A DNA stretch of 64,000 nucleotides, from the NCBI RefSeq assembly GCF_023544465.1, contig NZ_JALPVL010000019.1, positions 1 through 64,000 of the forward strand, read 5' to 3'. The DNA comes from Paractinoplanes maris. GTDB lineage: Bacteria; Actinomycetota; Actinomycetes; Mycobacteriales; Micromonosporaceae. This document shows, piece by piece, positions 1 through 9,241 of this stretch (positions are counted from its first letter, which is position 1; each line of letters opens with the position of its first letter). The notes under the pieces are model-generated. The model was not told where the DNA came from. It ran no database searches and saw only the letters and a program-made list of their open reading frames with translations. Made by a program: the position numbers and the translations under genes.

Positions 1-117
1 CGACCCAAAAGCAGCAGGGCAGCCCTGAGCCTCTACGCCGTCCTCCGGCACCTGCAATACCAACTCGCCACCTGGCTCGGCTTCTGCCCACACTGCCACC
101 AGCCCGTCCCCACCTAA
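1..117 (+). CDS. C-terminal end of an unrecognised protein (cut by window edge)
   Basis: An open frame runs in from the left edge and stops with TAA at 115-117, giving the last 38 residues of a protein. The tail is hydrophobic and ends with a C-P-H-C-H cluster, which could bind zinc. I do not recognise the family; a transposase-like C-terminus is possible, but nothing visible proves it. Its stop codon overlaps by three bases the stop of the convergent penicillin-acylase-like gene, so there is no room for a terminator between them. Confidence 0.45.
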   Translation, partial: RPKSSRAALSLYAVLRHLQYQLATWLGFCPHCHQPVPT

Positions 118-1931
118 CAAAGTCCTATTAGTTCTTCCTCGATCAACGCGGACCAGTCCGTGACCAGCGGGATCAACTCGCCGGCGGCCCACAGCGGCAG
201 CTGGTCGAGGTGGTGCGGCGACGCCGGATCGCCGGAGGCGCCGAACGGCACGATCCAGCGGCTGCGCTGCCGGTCGGCGATGTCCCAGACATAGCGGGCG
301 ACCGGGCCGCGCGAGCACAGATCGGTCACGCCCGGGATGCTGTTGAGGCAGAGCACCGAGTCGCGCTCGCCGGAGAGCTCGGTGCGCGGGATCCCGGCGG
401 TCGCCCCGGGCAGGCGTACGGGATCGAGCAGGTGCCGCGACCCCCAGGGCCCCGACTCGACAGTGGCCGGGTCGACCACCTCGGCCGCGGTGAGCCCCAG
501 CCCGGCCAGCACCCCGTCGAGCACCGAGCCGATGCGGACCCGGGGATTCGTCCAGCTGTCGAAGAGCGGGTCGAAGCCGTGCGGTTCCATCAGCGGTGCG
601 AGCGCGGGATGCTCGTGCAGCCGCCGGGCGACCGCGAACCGCCAGGCCGCCCGCCGCCCCGCTTCGACACTGGCGGCGGGCATCGGTGTGTCCATGTGGA
701 TGCGCTGCGCGGGCACGCCTTCCCCGATCAGCTCGACGATCCGGTCGGCCCGCGCTTTCGAGGCAAAGGCGTTCCCGTACGCCTCGGTGTCCGGCCGCCG
801 ATCATTGGCGTTCACCGCGACGCCGCTCACCGCGGTCCGCGTCATCGGCACGTAGCCCGGCCGCCACGCGTACGTCTGGTCCCAGGCCGGCACCGGGACG
901 GTCTCGTTCCGCTGGTCACGCACCGGAACCCGGCCCACGGTGAGCTGCCGGACCCGCCCGGTGGTGTCGGCCGTGAGGACGCTGTTGACCGGCTCCACCC
1001 AACCCGCCAGCGCATCGGCGACGTCATCCACAGTAGACGCGTGCAGCAGCGGGAGCAGCGCGCCGAAGCCGAGGTCGAAGTCCACCCGGGTGGGGGTGCG
1101 CAGACTCAACGTGCCGTCGACGATCGGGCCCCGGGCCGTCTCGACGACCTCGACCAGCTCGCTGCCGCCACCCCGTACGGGAATGGTCTCGGTGTGCACC
1201 GCGGCCGGCTCCCACCCGCGCGGACCGCGAGCCTCGACCCCCGACGGCGTGCGGCGGAGCTCCTCGACGAAGAGGTCCTGATAGTCGGCCATGGCGTTGG
1301 TGACCGCCCAGGCCACCCCGCCGGTGTGCCCGAAGTGCTGCACGCCGGGCACACCCGCGAAGGTCAGCCCGGCGACGTCGAACTCCGGGCAGGAGAGCCG
1401 GATCTGCTGATAGACGCCGGGCAGCTCGATCAGCCGGTGCGGGTCGCCCGCGACGATGCCCGGGATCGCCCAGGCGTTGCTGCCCGAACTGGCCGCGGAC
1501 TCGGCCGCGAACCAGCGGACGGCGTCCGGCCCCAGGGTGCGCTCGACATGCGCGTTGAACAGCTTGCCGGGAAAGCTGGCGAACATGATGTGCCGGGCCA
1601 GGAACACGCCCAGGGACGACCAGGGATGCCAGGCCGTCCCCTCGGCGCGGACCCCTTCGGCGTACGCCCGGAGCCACTCCCGGGTCCGGGCGTCGAGCCC
1701 GGCGAAGGCCCGCCGCGCGGTGTCGTCGAGCCGGGCCCGCCGCGCGAAGCGGTCCCAGCCCAGCCCGTCCGGCCCGATCAGCTCGGACAGCAGGCCCTCG
1801 GACCGGCGGCGCTCGACCTCGATCTGCTGCCGGCGGTCGCGAGCGGTCACCCGCCCCTGCAGAAACGCCAGCTCATCGACCGTTCCGGCCCGCAAGTGAG
1901 GAACGCCGTACCCGTCCCGGAAGACCCGCAT
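114..1931 (-). CDS. penicillin-acylase-family Ntn hydrolase (peptidase S45)
   Basis: A 605-residue protein of the penicillin amidase family, which hydrolyses amide bonds in penicillins, acyl-homoserine lactones or peptides after self-cleavage. The N-terminus (RDGYGVPHLRA) matches the first conserved strand of the alpha chain, followed by the QGRVTARDRRQQIE block. The autoprocessing site is GSNAW, which places the predicted nucleophile at Ser151. The later GVPGVQHFGHTGGVAWAVT block is typical of the beta chain. Secreted relatives are longer and carry a signal peptide; here the first residues already belong to the fold and no signal is visible, so a cytoplasmic enzyme is inferred. The substrate cannot be read from the sequence. 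Confidence 0.85.
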   Translation of the reverse strand: MRVFRDGYGVPHLRAGTVDELAFLQGRVTARDRRQQIEVERRRSEGLLSELIGPDGLGWDRFARRARLDDTARRAFAGLDARTREWLRAYAEGVRAEGTAWHPWSSLGVFLARHIMFASFPGKLFNAHVERTLGPDAVRWFAAESAASSGSNAWAIPGIVAGDPHRLIELPGVYQQIRLSCPEFDVAGLTFAGVPGVQHFGHTGGVAWAVTNAMADYQDLFVEELRRTPSGVEARGPRGWEPAAVHTETIPVRGGGSELVEVVETARGPIVDGTLSLRTPTRVDFDLGFGALLPLLHASTVDDVADALAGWVEPVNSVLTADTTGRVRQLTVGRVPVRDQRNETVPVPAWDQTYAWRPGYVPMTRTAVSGVAVNANDRRPDTEAYGNAFASKARADRIVELIGEGVPAQRIHMDTPMPAASVEAGRRAAWRFAVARRLHEHPALAPLMEPHGFDPLFDSWTNPRVRIGSVLDGVLAGLGLTAAEVVDPATVESGPWGSRHLLDPVRLPGATAGIPRTELSGERDSVLCLNSIPGVTDLCSRGPVARYVWDIADRQRSRWIVPFGASGDPASPHHLDQLPLWAAGELIPLVTDWSALIEEELIGLC

Positions 1932-1984
1932 GCCCCATGCTTACCTGCTTCCCACCCCCGACAGCGACCCGGAACTGGCCGGGG

Positions 1985-3031
1985 TCAGTGGCGGTGGGTC
2001 AGTCTGGCCACCCGGCCCTTGGTGCCGGAGGCCCAGCAGGCGCCGGGCACGCAGTCGACGGCGTCGAAGCTTCCGGTGTCGAAGAGCTTCCAGGTGCGGC
2101 CGCCGTCGTACGAGATGTTGCTCCCGGTGGGGCCGACGGCCAGGGCCGTGTCGCCCCGGCCGGTCCAGGCCGCGCCCGAGCGGTATTCGCCGGGGACGGT
2201 GCGGGCGACGGTCCACGTCCGGCCGCGCAGGTAAGCCGCTCCGTCCGGCGCCGCCGTGGGGGTCTCGTAGTCGCCGCCGACGGCGATGGCGGCACCGTCG
2301 CGGCGTACGGCCAGGCTGTAGATCCCGGCGGTCGGGCCGCCCGGGATCGGCGTCGCGGTGACCGACCACGAACGGCCGCCGTCGCGGGAGGTGAAGACGC
2401 GCGACTCGGCGCCGCCGCCGGTCGCGAACATCACTTTGCCGGCAGCCGAGACGATGCAGGTGCCGCTCGCGGCGAACGCGAACTCGCCGGGCAGCGCGGC
2501 GGGCATGCCGGCCGTGGGCTGGACCTGCCAGGAGCGGCCGCCGTCGCGGGTCGCGAGGATGCGGAACTTGCCGTCCACCGGGTCGGAGAGGGCCAGGCCG
2601 TGCTTGCGGTCGAGGAACGTCATGCAGTCGTAGAACGCGGCCGGGTCCTCGTTGCGGAACGTCTCGGTCCAGGTGTGGCCGCCGTTCGAGGTCGCGTAGA
2701 CGCGGGAGTCGGGGCCGTTGCCGATCGTCAGGGCGACGGCGTGCCGGGCGTCGAACGCCTCGATGTCCCGGAACTCCAGCTCGGCCGCGGCCGCCGGACC
2801 GACCGAGGCCCAGGTGCGGCCGCCGTCGACCGTGCGCAGGACGGTGCCGGCCGCACCGGCCACCCAGGCGACCTGGGCGCTGACCGGCGCCAGGCCGCGG
2901 AACTGGGCCTCGGTGCCGGTCGGGGTCAGCTGCCAGGCCGGCGTGCTGCCCCCGGCCAGGGCGGGTGCGGGCAGGAGCAGGGCCGCGACGACACCCGCCG
3001 CCGCCATCGACAACTTTCGCTGCAAGGTCAT
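1985..3031 (-). CDS. secreted BNR/YCF48-like beta-propeller protein
   Basis: 348 residues starting with a Sec signal peptide (positively charged start, hydrophobic core, cleavage near ALA at about residue 26). The mature part carries at least five Asp-box/BNR repeats of the form S/T-x-DGG-x-TW (TVDGGRTW, SNGGHTW, TRDGGRSW, SRDGGRSW, SYDGGRTW). These fold as a beta-propeller like sialidases and the photosystem II assembly factor YCF48. There is no sialidase catalytic set, so it is probably a binding or scaffold protein outside the membrane. A -10 box lies 7 nt before the ATG, which suggests a leaderless mRNA. Confidence 0.75.
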   Translation of the reverse strand: MTLQRKLSMAAAGVVAALLLPAPALAGGSTPAWQLTPTGTEAQFRGLAPVSAQVAWVAGAAGTVLRTVDGGRTWASVGPAAAAELEFRDIEAFDARHAVALTIGNGPDSRVYATSNGGHTWTETFRNEDPAAFYDCMTFLDRKHGLALSDPVDGKFRILATRDGGRSWQVQPTAGMPAALPGEFAFAASGTCIVSAAGKVMFATGGGAESRVFTSRDGGRSWSVTATPIPGGPTAGIYSLAVRRDGAAIAVGGDYETPTAAPDGAAYLRGRTWTVARTVPGEYRSGAAWTGRGDTALAVGPTGSNISYDGGRTWKLFDTGSFDAVDCVPGACWASGTKGRVARLTHRH

Positions 3032-3038
3032 GCGCCGG

Positions 3039-3044
3039 AACTTA
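3039..3044 (-). promoter_or_regulatory. -10 element of the propeller gene
   Basis: On the minus strand TAAGTT ends 7 nt before the ATG at 3031, so the transcript would begin at or next to the start codon. No convincing -35 box is visible. Confidence 0.4.
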
Positions 3045-3114
3045 CCGTGTGGGCCACGGCACGGAAACCGGGGACGCGGCCTGCTGGAAACCTCCGGGTA
3101 TCACAATGTGGGAC

Positions 3115-3654
3115 ATGGAGTCCCCTGCCGTCACCGTCGCGATCACCCGGCGGGCCGACCCGTCCCGGACCGCCGAGATGATCGCCTGGGTGAACGCGGG
3201 CACCACGCTGGCCGAGGACTTCCCCGGCTTCCTGGGCACCGGCTGGGTGCGGCCCGATCAGCGCTCGCACGACTGGCACATGCTCTACCGCTTCGCCGAC
3301 GAGATCTCCCTGCGCAACTGGGAGGAGTCGCCGCAGCGTCGCTGGTGGCTGTCGTCGGCCGAGGGCTTCGTCGAGCACACCCGGACGGAACGCCGGACCG
3401 GGATCGAGGGCTGGTTCGACCCGCCCAGCGTCCGCGAGGTCAGCGAGACGGTGCCGAAGGCGCCGCCCCGCTGGAAGCAGGCGGTGACCATCTGGCTGGG
3501 CTTCTTCCCGGTCAGCCTGCTGGCCGCGGTCACCCTCAACCATCTGCTGGTCGACCTGAACGTCGTGCTGCGCACCCTGATCAGCACCCTCTGCCTGACC
3601 CCGATCATGACCTACCTGGTGCTCCCCCGGATCACCCGCCTGCTCCAGCCCTGA
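3115..3654 (+). CDS. ABM-domain protein with C-terminal membrane anchor
   Basis: About 179 residues. The N-terminal part (roughly residues 1-110) reads like an antibiotic-biosynthesis-monooxygenase domain, a small ferredoxin-like fold found in heme-degrading and quinone-forming monooxygenases (PGFLGTGWVRPD, HDWHMLYRFAD, W-E-x-S-x-x-R-x-WW). Two hydrophobic helices follow, at about residues 121-142 and 146-168, so it should sit in the membrane with the domain in the cytosol. I chose ATG 3115 because CACAAT (3102-3107) sits 7 nt before it. ATG 3106 would add three residues. The substrate is unknown. Confidence 0.7.
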   Translation: MESPAVTVAITRRADPSRTAEMIAWVNAGTTLAEDFPGFLGTGWVRPDQRSHDWHMLYRFADEISLRNWEESPQRRWWLSSAEGFVEHTRTERRTGIEGWFDPPSVREVSETVPKAPPRWKQAVTIWLGFFPVSLLAAVTLNHLLVDLNVVLRTLISTLCLTPIMTYLVLPRITRLLQP

Positions 3655-3673
3655 CTCCGCCGCTGAGGCCGGC

Positions 3674-5368
3674 TCAGTTGTCGAGCAGGGCGCGCAGGCG
3701 CAGGGTGTCGGCGACGGTCCAGCCCGGGGGTGGGGCCAGGGCCGCCCAGCCGTCGACGGCGCCGGACTTGTAGACGTGGCCGTGGCCGATCGGGGCCTTG
3801 TTGGCGAAGAGCAGGTCGACCGTGGTCTGCCAGAACGTGATGACCGGGTACCAGTGCATGGCGGGAGTGACGTCGGGACCTCGTTCGCCGCGCAGCCACT
3901 GGGGTTTGTGCCAGAGCAGGCTGGGGCTCCACCACACGACCGGGTCGGAGGAGTTCTGCATGTAGACGACCCGGGGCCGGACGGCCAGGTCGCGCAGCTC
4001 GTGGAACTCGGAGGAGAACTCGACCGGCAGGCGGGGATAGGCCGGGTCCCACACCGGTGAGCCGGGGGCGCGGCCGGAGGTGAGCTGCTGGTGGATCGGG
4101 TTGGCGAAGGTCGGGCCCTCGAGCAGGATGCCGTCGGCCCCGTCGACCATCGCGGGGGCCGTACCGAAGGTCTTCTCGGTGCCGTAGGTGCCCAGGCTCT
4201 CACCGAAGATCAGGAGCTTGGGCCGATCGGTGGCGGGCATCGCCGCCCAGCGCTCGCGGACCGCTGTGATCAGCGCCGAGGCGGCGTCGACGACCTTGCT
4301 GCGGTCGACCGCGAACGAGATCCAGCTCGGCAGGTAGCTGTATTGCATGGAGACCAGCGCCGTGTCCCCGGCGTACATGTATTCGAGCGAACTCGGCACG
4401 TCGTTGTCGACCCAGCCGGTGCCGGTCGGGGTGAAGACCGCGATGACCGAGCGGTCCCAGGCCCGGGTGCGGTCCATTTCCCGTACGACGAGGGCCGCGC
4501 GCTCCTCGACCGAGTCGGCCGACGACAAGCCGGCGTAGATCCGGATCGGGTCGAGCGCGGTCCGGCCGGCGAACGCGCCCAACTGGTCGGCCGCGGGCGC
4601 CTTGGTCACGAAGTTGCGGCCCTGGCGACCCAGCGAATCCCAGCTCACCAGCGACTGCGAACTGCCCGAGCGCAGGACGGAGGCCGGCCGCACGACTCCG
4701 TTGCCGGTCCCGCTGTCGGTGACCGCGGCCGAGCGGTCGGCGCTGGTGTAGAGGTTGCTGACCAGGAGGCCGTCGAAGGCGGTGTAGCTGATCAGGGTGA
4801 CCACGACGAAACCCGCGCAGTAGGCCGCCGACTCGGGCACCAGGCGGCCGAAGAGCCGGGCGAACCCGTGCGCGGCCAGCCGCAGGCAGCGGGCCAGCAG
4901 CAACAGCATCCCGAAGGTGAGCAGGCTGATCCCGACCGTCCGGATCAGGTCGTACTCCTGCTGCGGGGGCAGGCCCAGGCGGACGCGCACCTCGCGCTGC
5001 CACCGGGTGCCCAGCCAGAGGAAGAGCAGGACGAGCGGCGGCACCAGCACGAACAGCATGCGCCAGGCGACCCGTTCGGCCCGGCGCGACGGCCACCACC
5101 GCAGGCGGACGACCGCCCCGATCGCTGTCCCTCCGGCGTACCCGAAAGAAGCCGTCAGCCCGGCCACGACGCCCTGGAGAAACCAGGGTCTCGGCAACAG
5201 GGACGGCGTGTAGGTGAGGCAGTAGAAGAGCGCGCAGAGCCCGAAGCCGGTGACGCTGAGCCCGCAGCGCACAACCCGGCGGCGCGGAACGACGGTCGGT
5301 GCGGTGGCCGAGGAGATGACCCGGCGCTGCATGGGTATCAGGGGCGCTGGTAACACCACCTTGCGCAT
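3674..5368 (-). CDS. integral-membrane alpha/beta hydrolase (Abhydrolase_9 type)
   Basis: 564 residues. About five hydrophobic helices fill the first ~220 residues. A soluble alpha/beta-hydrolase domain follows with the nucleophile elbow GESLG near residue 390, a later Asp in the SSDPVVWW segment, and His candidates near the C-terminus. Proteins with this membrane-plus-hydrolase architecture are common in actinobacteria and Rhizobiales; their substrates are mostly unknown, with a lipid or ester presumed. ATG 5368 is chosen because a strong GGGGGAG ribosome site lies 4 nt upstream; frames upstream of it have none. Confidence 0.75.
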   Translation of the reverse strand: MRKVVLPAPLIPMQRRVISSATAPTVVPRRRVVRCGLSVTGFGLCALFYCLTYTPSLLPRPWFLQGVVAGLTASFGYAGGTAIGAVVRLRWWPSRRAERVAWRMLFVLVPPLVLLFLWLGTRWQREVRVRLGLPPQQEYDLIRTVGISLLTFGMLLLLARCLRLAAHGFARLFGRLVPESAAYCAGFVVVTLISYTAFDGLLVSNLYTSADRSAAVTDSGTGNGVVRPASVLRSGSSQSLVSWDSLGRQGRNFVTKAPAADQLGAFAGRTALDPIRIYAGLSSADSVEERAALVVREMDRTRAWDRSVIAVFTPTGTGWVDNDVPSSLEYMYAGDTALVSMQYSYLPSWISFAVDRSKVVDAASALITAVRERWAAMPATDRPKLLIFGESLGTYGTEKTFGTAPAMVDGADGILLEGPTFANPIHQQLTSGRAPGSPVWDPAYPRLPVEFSSEFHELRDLAVRPRVVYMQNSSDPVVWWSPSLLWHKPQWLRGERGPDVTPAMHWYPVITFWQTTVDLLFANKAPIGHGHVYKSGAVDGWAALAPPPGWTVADTLRLRALLDN

Positions 5369-5427
5369 CGGCTCCCCCGCCCCTCGCGACCGCCGTCGAT
5401 ATGCGTGACCCGCGCGCCACCGAAGGT

Positions 5428-5433
5428 TACGTT
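5428..5433 (+). promoter_or_regulatory. -10 element of the amylosucrase gene
   Basis: TACGTT ends 6 nt before ATG 5440. This fits a leaderless transcript and supports that start over the in-frame ATG at 5401. Confidence 0.4.
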
Positions 5434-5439
5434 GACCCG

Positions 5440-7365
5440 ATGGCAGGATCTTCCGTTCGCACCCGGGCCGCAAGCGCGTTCGAGGCCCTGCTTCCATCTT
5501 TGACTGCCCGCGCCACCGAGCGGCTGGGCCGTTCGGAGGCGGTCGCGTTCGTTGCCCGCTGCGAGACGTCGCTGCTCGACATCTACGAGCCGCTCGAGGT
5601 CGTCTACGGCACAGTGCCCCTGAATGACCTGGTGGAAGTGGCTCTCGACGCGGCCGCCGAGCGCCCGGTCGCTCTGCGTGACCTCGATCGGCGGCGGGAG
5701 ATCGACCCGCGCTGGTATCAGCGAGCCCGTCAAGTCGGGTACGTCGCTTATGCCGACCGCTTCGCCGGGTCGCTTCGCGCGGTAGCCGACAACTTGGACT
5801 ATCTGGACGAGTTGGGTGTCACCTACCTGCACCTCATGCCGCTGCTCGAGCCCCGGCCCGGCGAGAACGACGGCGGTTACGCGGTGCGCGACTACCGGGC
5901 GGTCGACCCGCGGCTGGGCACGATGGACGATCTGAGCACGCTCGCCGGCCGGCTGCACGAGCGCGGCATGAGCCTCTGCGTCGACCTGGTCCTCAACCAC
6001 ACCGCCCAGGAACACCCCTGGGCCGAGGCCTGGCAGGCGGGCGATCCGGCGTTCGCCGACTTCTACCTGTCGTTCCCCGACCGCGAGATGCCGGACGCCT
6101 ACGAGCGCACGATCGTGCCGGTCTTCCCCGACCGCGCGCCGGGCTCCTTCACCCTCGTCGGGGACCGCTGGGTCTGGACCACGTTCTGGAGCTACCAGTG
6201 GGATCTCAACTGGGCCAGTCCGAGCGTCTTCCGGGCGATGCTCGAGACCATCCTGTGGCTGGCCAACCGCGGCGTCGACGTGTTCCGCCTGGACGCGGTC
6301 CCGTTCCTCTGGAAACGGCTGGGGACGACCTGCCTCAACGAGCCCGAGGTGCACCGGATCGTGCAGGCGCTGCACGCGCTCACCCGGCTGGCCGCACCCG
6401 GCGTGATCTTCAAGGCCGAGGCGATCGTCGCGCCCGACGACCTCGTGCCCTACCTGGGCGGGCACGACCGCTACCGGCCGGAGTGCGAGCTGGCCTATCA
6501 CAACCAGCTCATGGTCATGCTCTGGAGCAGCCTGGCCACCAAGGACGCCCGGCTCATGGCGCAGTCGCTGTCGCGGATGAAGCCGATCCCGGCCGAGGCG
6601 TCGTGGGTGAGCTATGTGCGCGGGCACGACGACATCGGCTGGGCGATCAGCGCCGAGGACGCGGCGGCGGTCGGCTGGGACTGGTGGAACCACCGGAACT
6701 TCCTGAACTCGTTCTTCTCCGGTCGCTTTCCCGGCTCGTACGCCCAGGGAGCTCTTTTCCAGGAGAACCCGGACACCGGGGACGCGCGGATCTCCGGTTC
6801 GGCCGCCTCGCTCTGCGGGATCACCGACGATCCGGCGACCTGGCGTGACGGCGTACGGCGCCTGCTCCTGCTGCATTCCGTCGCTTTCGCGTACGGGGGT
6901 ATCCCGCTGATCTACATGGGCGACGAGCTGGCGACGCGCAACGACCTGTCGTTCGCCGGCGATCCCGCGCTGGCCGGCGACAACCGGTGGATGCACCGGC
7001 CGTATCTGGACTGGGCGGCCGCCGCGCGGCGTCACGACCCGTCGACGCTGGAGGGCCAGGTTTTCGCGGGGCTGCGGGCGCTCATCGCCGGCCGCAAGGA
7101 CCTGCTGGCCCTGCGCGGCGGCGGCGAGACCGCGACCGTGGGCGTCGACAACGGCCACGTCTTCGCCTGGCGCCGCCGGCACCCGCGCAGCGGCACGTTC
7201 ATCGGGCTGGCCAACTTCAGCGAGCAGCCGCAGACCGTCGAGGCGGCCGCGATCGGGCACTACGGCTGGCTGGAGACCGCGCTGAGCAGCGACGGCCCGC
7301 TCGTCGTCCGGGAGGGGCGGGCCCACCTGCCCGCGCTGGGGTTCGTCTGGCTGATCGAGCGGTGA
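5440..7365 (+). CDS. amylosucrase (GH13 family, EC 2.4.1.4)
   Basis: 641 residues, the usual length for amylosucrase, which builds an alpha-1,4-glucan from sucrose and releases fructose without a nucleotide sugar. The helical N-terminal domain precedes a (beta/alpha)8 barrel with the GH13 regions DLVLNHTA, VFRLDAVPFLWK (nucleophile Asp285), KAEAI (acid/base Glu327) and RGHDDIGW. The order and spacing match Neisseria polysaccharea amylosucrase, in which the catalytic pair is Asp286/Glu328. No signal peptide is seen. Sucrose hydrolase is a close alternative. There is no sucrose transporter or fructokinase next door. Confidence 0.85.
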   Translation: MAGSSVRTRAASAFEALLPSLTARATERLGRSEAVAFVARCETSLLDIYEPLEVVYGTVPLNDLVEVALDAAAERPVALRDLDRRREIDPRWYQRARQVGYVAYADRFAGSLRAVADNLDYLDELGVTYLHLMPLLEPRPGENDGGYAVRDYRAVDPRLGTMDDLSTLAGRLHERGMSLCVDLVLNHTAQEHPWAEAWQAGDPAFADFYLSFPDREMPDAYERTIVPVFPDRAPGSFTLVGDRWVWTTFWSYQWDLNWASPSVFRAMLETILWLANRGVDVFRLDAVPFLWKRLGTTCLNEPEVHRIVQALHALTRLAAPGVIFKAEAIVAPDDLVPYLGGHDRYRPECELAYHNQLMVMLWSSLATKDARLMAQSLSRMKPIPAEASWVSYVRGHDDIGWAISAEDAAAVGWDWWNHRNFLNSFFSGRFPGSYAQGALFQENPDTGDARISGSAASLCGITDDPATWRDGVRRLLLLHSVAFAYGGIPLIYMGDELATRNDLSFAGDPALAGDNRWMHRPYLDWAAAARRHDPSTLEGQVFAGLRALIAGRKDLLALRGGGETATVGVDNGHVFAWRRRHPRSGTFIGLANFSEQPQTVEAAAIGHYGWLETALSSDGPLVVREGRAHLPALGFVWLIER

Positions 7366-7405
7366 ATTCCGTACAGTAGGCCCGGGCGTTGCCGATCAAG
7401 GAATC

Positions 7406-9193
7406 ATGCGGCTGCGCAACTGGATCGCCGTAGTGGTCGGCGTGGTGCTGCTGGCTGCTGCGGGAACTATCGGCTTCCTGGTCAACCGGTCGGCGCTCAA
7501 GGCCGCCGACGAGGTGCACCTGGCCGACTCACGGGCTCTGGCCGTCAACAACGGCACCCTCGTCGGCCGCCTGCAGTGGCTGTCGGCGGCCGAGCTCGGC
7601 GATTTCCTGAGCGAGAACGCCCTGCACCTCGGGCCGGGCAACGCCGGCGACCGCGATCTGCTGCGTACCTTCGCCGCCAAGAGCGACACCTTCGGGTACG
7701 GGGCTGTGCTGCTCGACCTGAACGGCCGGGTGCTGAGCAGCTCGCGCGGCACCGGGCTGCCGGCGGCCGGCAACGCGGGCTGGAAGCCCCTGTTCACCCA
7801 GCTGACCGGCGGCGCCAAGGCCGGCTTCTCGTCGATCATGGTGGTCGACGGGGCCTTTCTCGAAGCGGTCGGTGTGCCGGTGGTGGTCGGCGGCGTCCCG
7901 GCGGCCGTCCTGGTCGGCCTCAACAGCGTGGCCACGACCAGCCTTCAGCAATACACCGTGACGCTCAGCTCGGACGTCCACCAGACCGCGATCATCGACA
8001 GCACCGGCACGATCGCCGCCACCAACCGGGTCCAGCAGCTCGGCCGCCAGATCGACCCGGCCGTCCGCCGGGCGCTGGCCGCGGAGCCCGCGGGCGGGTT
8101 CGTCCGGTACACCACCGTCGGCGGCACCGAGATGGTCGCGATCACGGTCGGCGGGCTGCCCGGCGGCTGGTCGTACGTGCGGATCCAGACCAGGAAGTCG
8201 TTCGACGGCGCGGTGCACACCAAGAGCCAGACGTTGAACCTGACGCTCGGCGCGATGTTGCTGATCGGCGTGCTCGCGATGTCGGTGCTCGGCTACCGCA
8301 CCCAGATCCAGCGCCGGCGGGCCGACGAGCGCTTCCAGGCCCTCTTCCAGCACGCTCCCGACCTGGTCTCGGTGCTCGGCGCCGACGGCACCATCGACTA
8401 CTCGAGCCCGAGCGCGGCGACCGTGCTCGGCTACCCGGAGGGGAGGCTGGTCGGCACCAGCGTCTTCGACCTGGTCCACCCGGACGACCAGCCCTACATG
8501 CGCGGCCAGTTCGCCCGGCTGCTGATCAACCGCGACGAGTTGCTGCGCCTGCAGTGCCGGGTGCGCTCGGCCGCCGGCGACTACCGCTGGTTCGAGTTCA
8601 CCGCGTCCAACCAGATGACCAACCCGTCGCTGCACGGCATCGTCATCAACGCCCGGGACATCTCGGAGAACCGGGCCTACCAGGAGCGGCTCGCCCACGA
8701 GGCCGAGCACGACGCGCTGACCGGCCTGCCCAACCGCCGCCGCATGCAGGACGCGCTGGGCACCTCGCTGCGGGAGCAGCCGGTGGCCGTGCTCTTCGTC
8801 GACCTGGACGGGTTCAAGCCGGTCAACGACGCCCACGGGCACGAGGCCGGCGACGACCTGCTGCGCCAGGTCGCCGCGCGGCTGACCGGCTGCGTCCGGG
8901 AGCAGGACGTGCTGGCCCGCGTCGGCGGCGACGAGTTCGTCATCCTGATGCCGGGTGTGATCGGGCCGGCCGACAGCGAGGCCATGTCCGCCCGCATCCG
9001 GGAGTCCATCGCGGCGCCGTTCGTCGTCGGCGGGTCGCCGGTGCGGATCGGGGCCAGCGTGGGCGTGCACCTCGCGGCCGGGTCGACCGACCCCGACGAG
9101 GCCCTGCGGGCCGCGGACCACGCCATGTACGCCGTCAAGCACTCGCGAGGTTATCCACAGGAGAAGGCGGGAAGGCACCGCGCGGAGGACTGA
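7406..9193 (+). CDS. membrane PAS-GGDEF diguanylate cyclase
   Basis: 595 residues. Helix 1 (about 7-27) and helix 2 (about 272-293) bracket an extracytoplasmic sensor domain. A PAS domain follows (about 308-425, FQALFQHAPDLVSVLG and LGYPEGRLVGTSVFDLVHPDD), then a GGDEF domain. The catalytic GGDEF at about 507-511 is intact and is preceded by an R-x-x-D inhibitory site five residues upstream (REQD), so it should make c-di-GMP under product inhibition. TACAGT at 7372-7377 is a likely -10, and an AAGGA ribosome site precedes the ATG. No EAL domain is fused here; the window's GGDEF-EAL protein at 52.2-55.3 kb could be a partner. Confidence 0.85.
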   Translation: MRLRNWIAVVVGVVLLAAAGTIGFLVNRSALKAADEVHLADSRALAVNNGTLVGRLQWLSAAELGDFLSENALHLGPGNAGDRDLLRTFAAKSDTFGYGAVLLDLNGRVLSSSRGTGLPAAGNAGWKPLFTQLTGGAKAGFSSIMVVDGAFLEAVGVPVVVGGVPAAVLVGLNSVATTSLQQYTVTLSSDVHQTAIIDSTGTIAATNRVQQLGRQIDPAVRRALAAEPAGGFVRYTTVGGTEMVAITVGGLPGGWSYVRIQTRKSFDGAVHTKSQTLNLTLGAMLLIGVLAMSVLGYRTQIQRRRADERFQALFQHAPDLVSVLGADGTIDYSSPSAATVLGYPEGRLVGTSVFDLVHPDDQPYMRGQFARLLINRDELLRLQCRVRSAAGDYRWFEFTASNQMTNPSLHGIVINARDISENRAYQERLAHEAEHDALTGLPNRRRMQDALGTSLREQPVAVLFVDLDGFKPVNDAHGHEAGDDLLRQVAARLTGCVREQDVLARVGGDEFVILMPGVIGPADSEAMSARIRESIAAPFVVGGSPVRIGASVGVHLAAGSTDPDEALRAADHAMYAVKHSRGYPQEKAGRHRAED

Positions 9194-9241
9194 GAGGGCA
9201 CACTGAAAGCCCGTCCTCGATGATTGGTGGTGCCGGCGGTG

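Noticed and set aside
1..117. Insertion-sequence end
   Set aside because: Only 38 residues are visible and no inverted repeat or target duplication can be seen at the edge.
9152..9160. A further TTATCCACA box
   Set aside because: It lies inside the last codons of the GGDEF gene, alone, and is likely chance.
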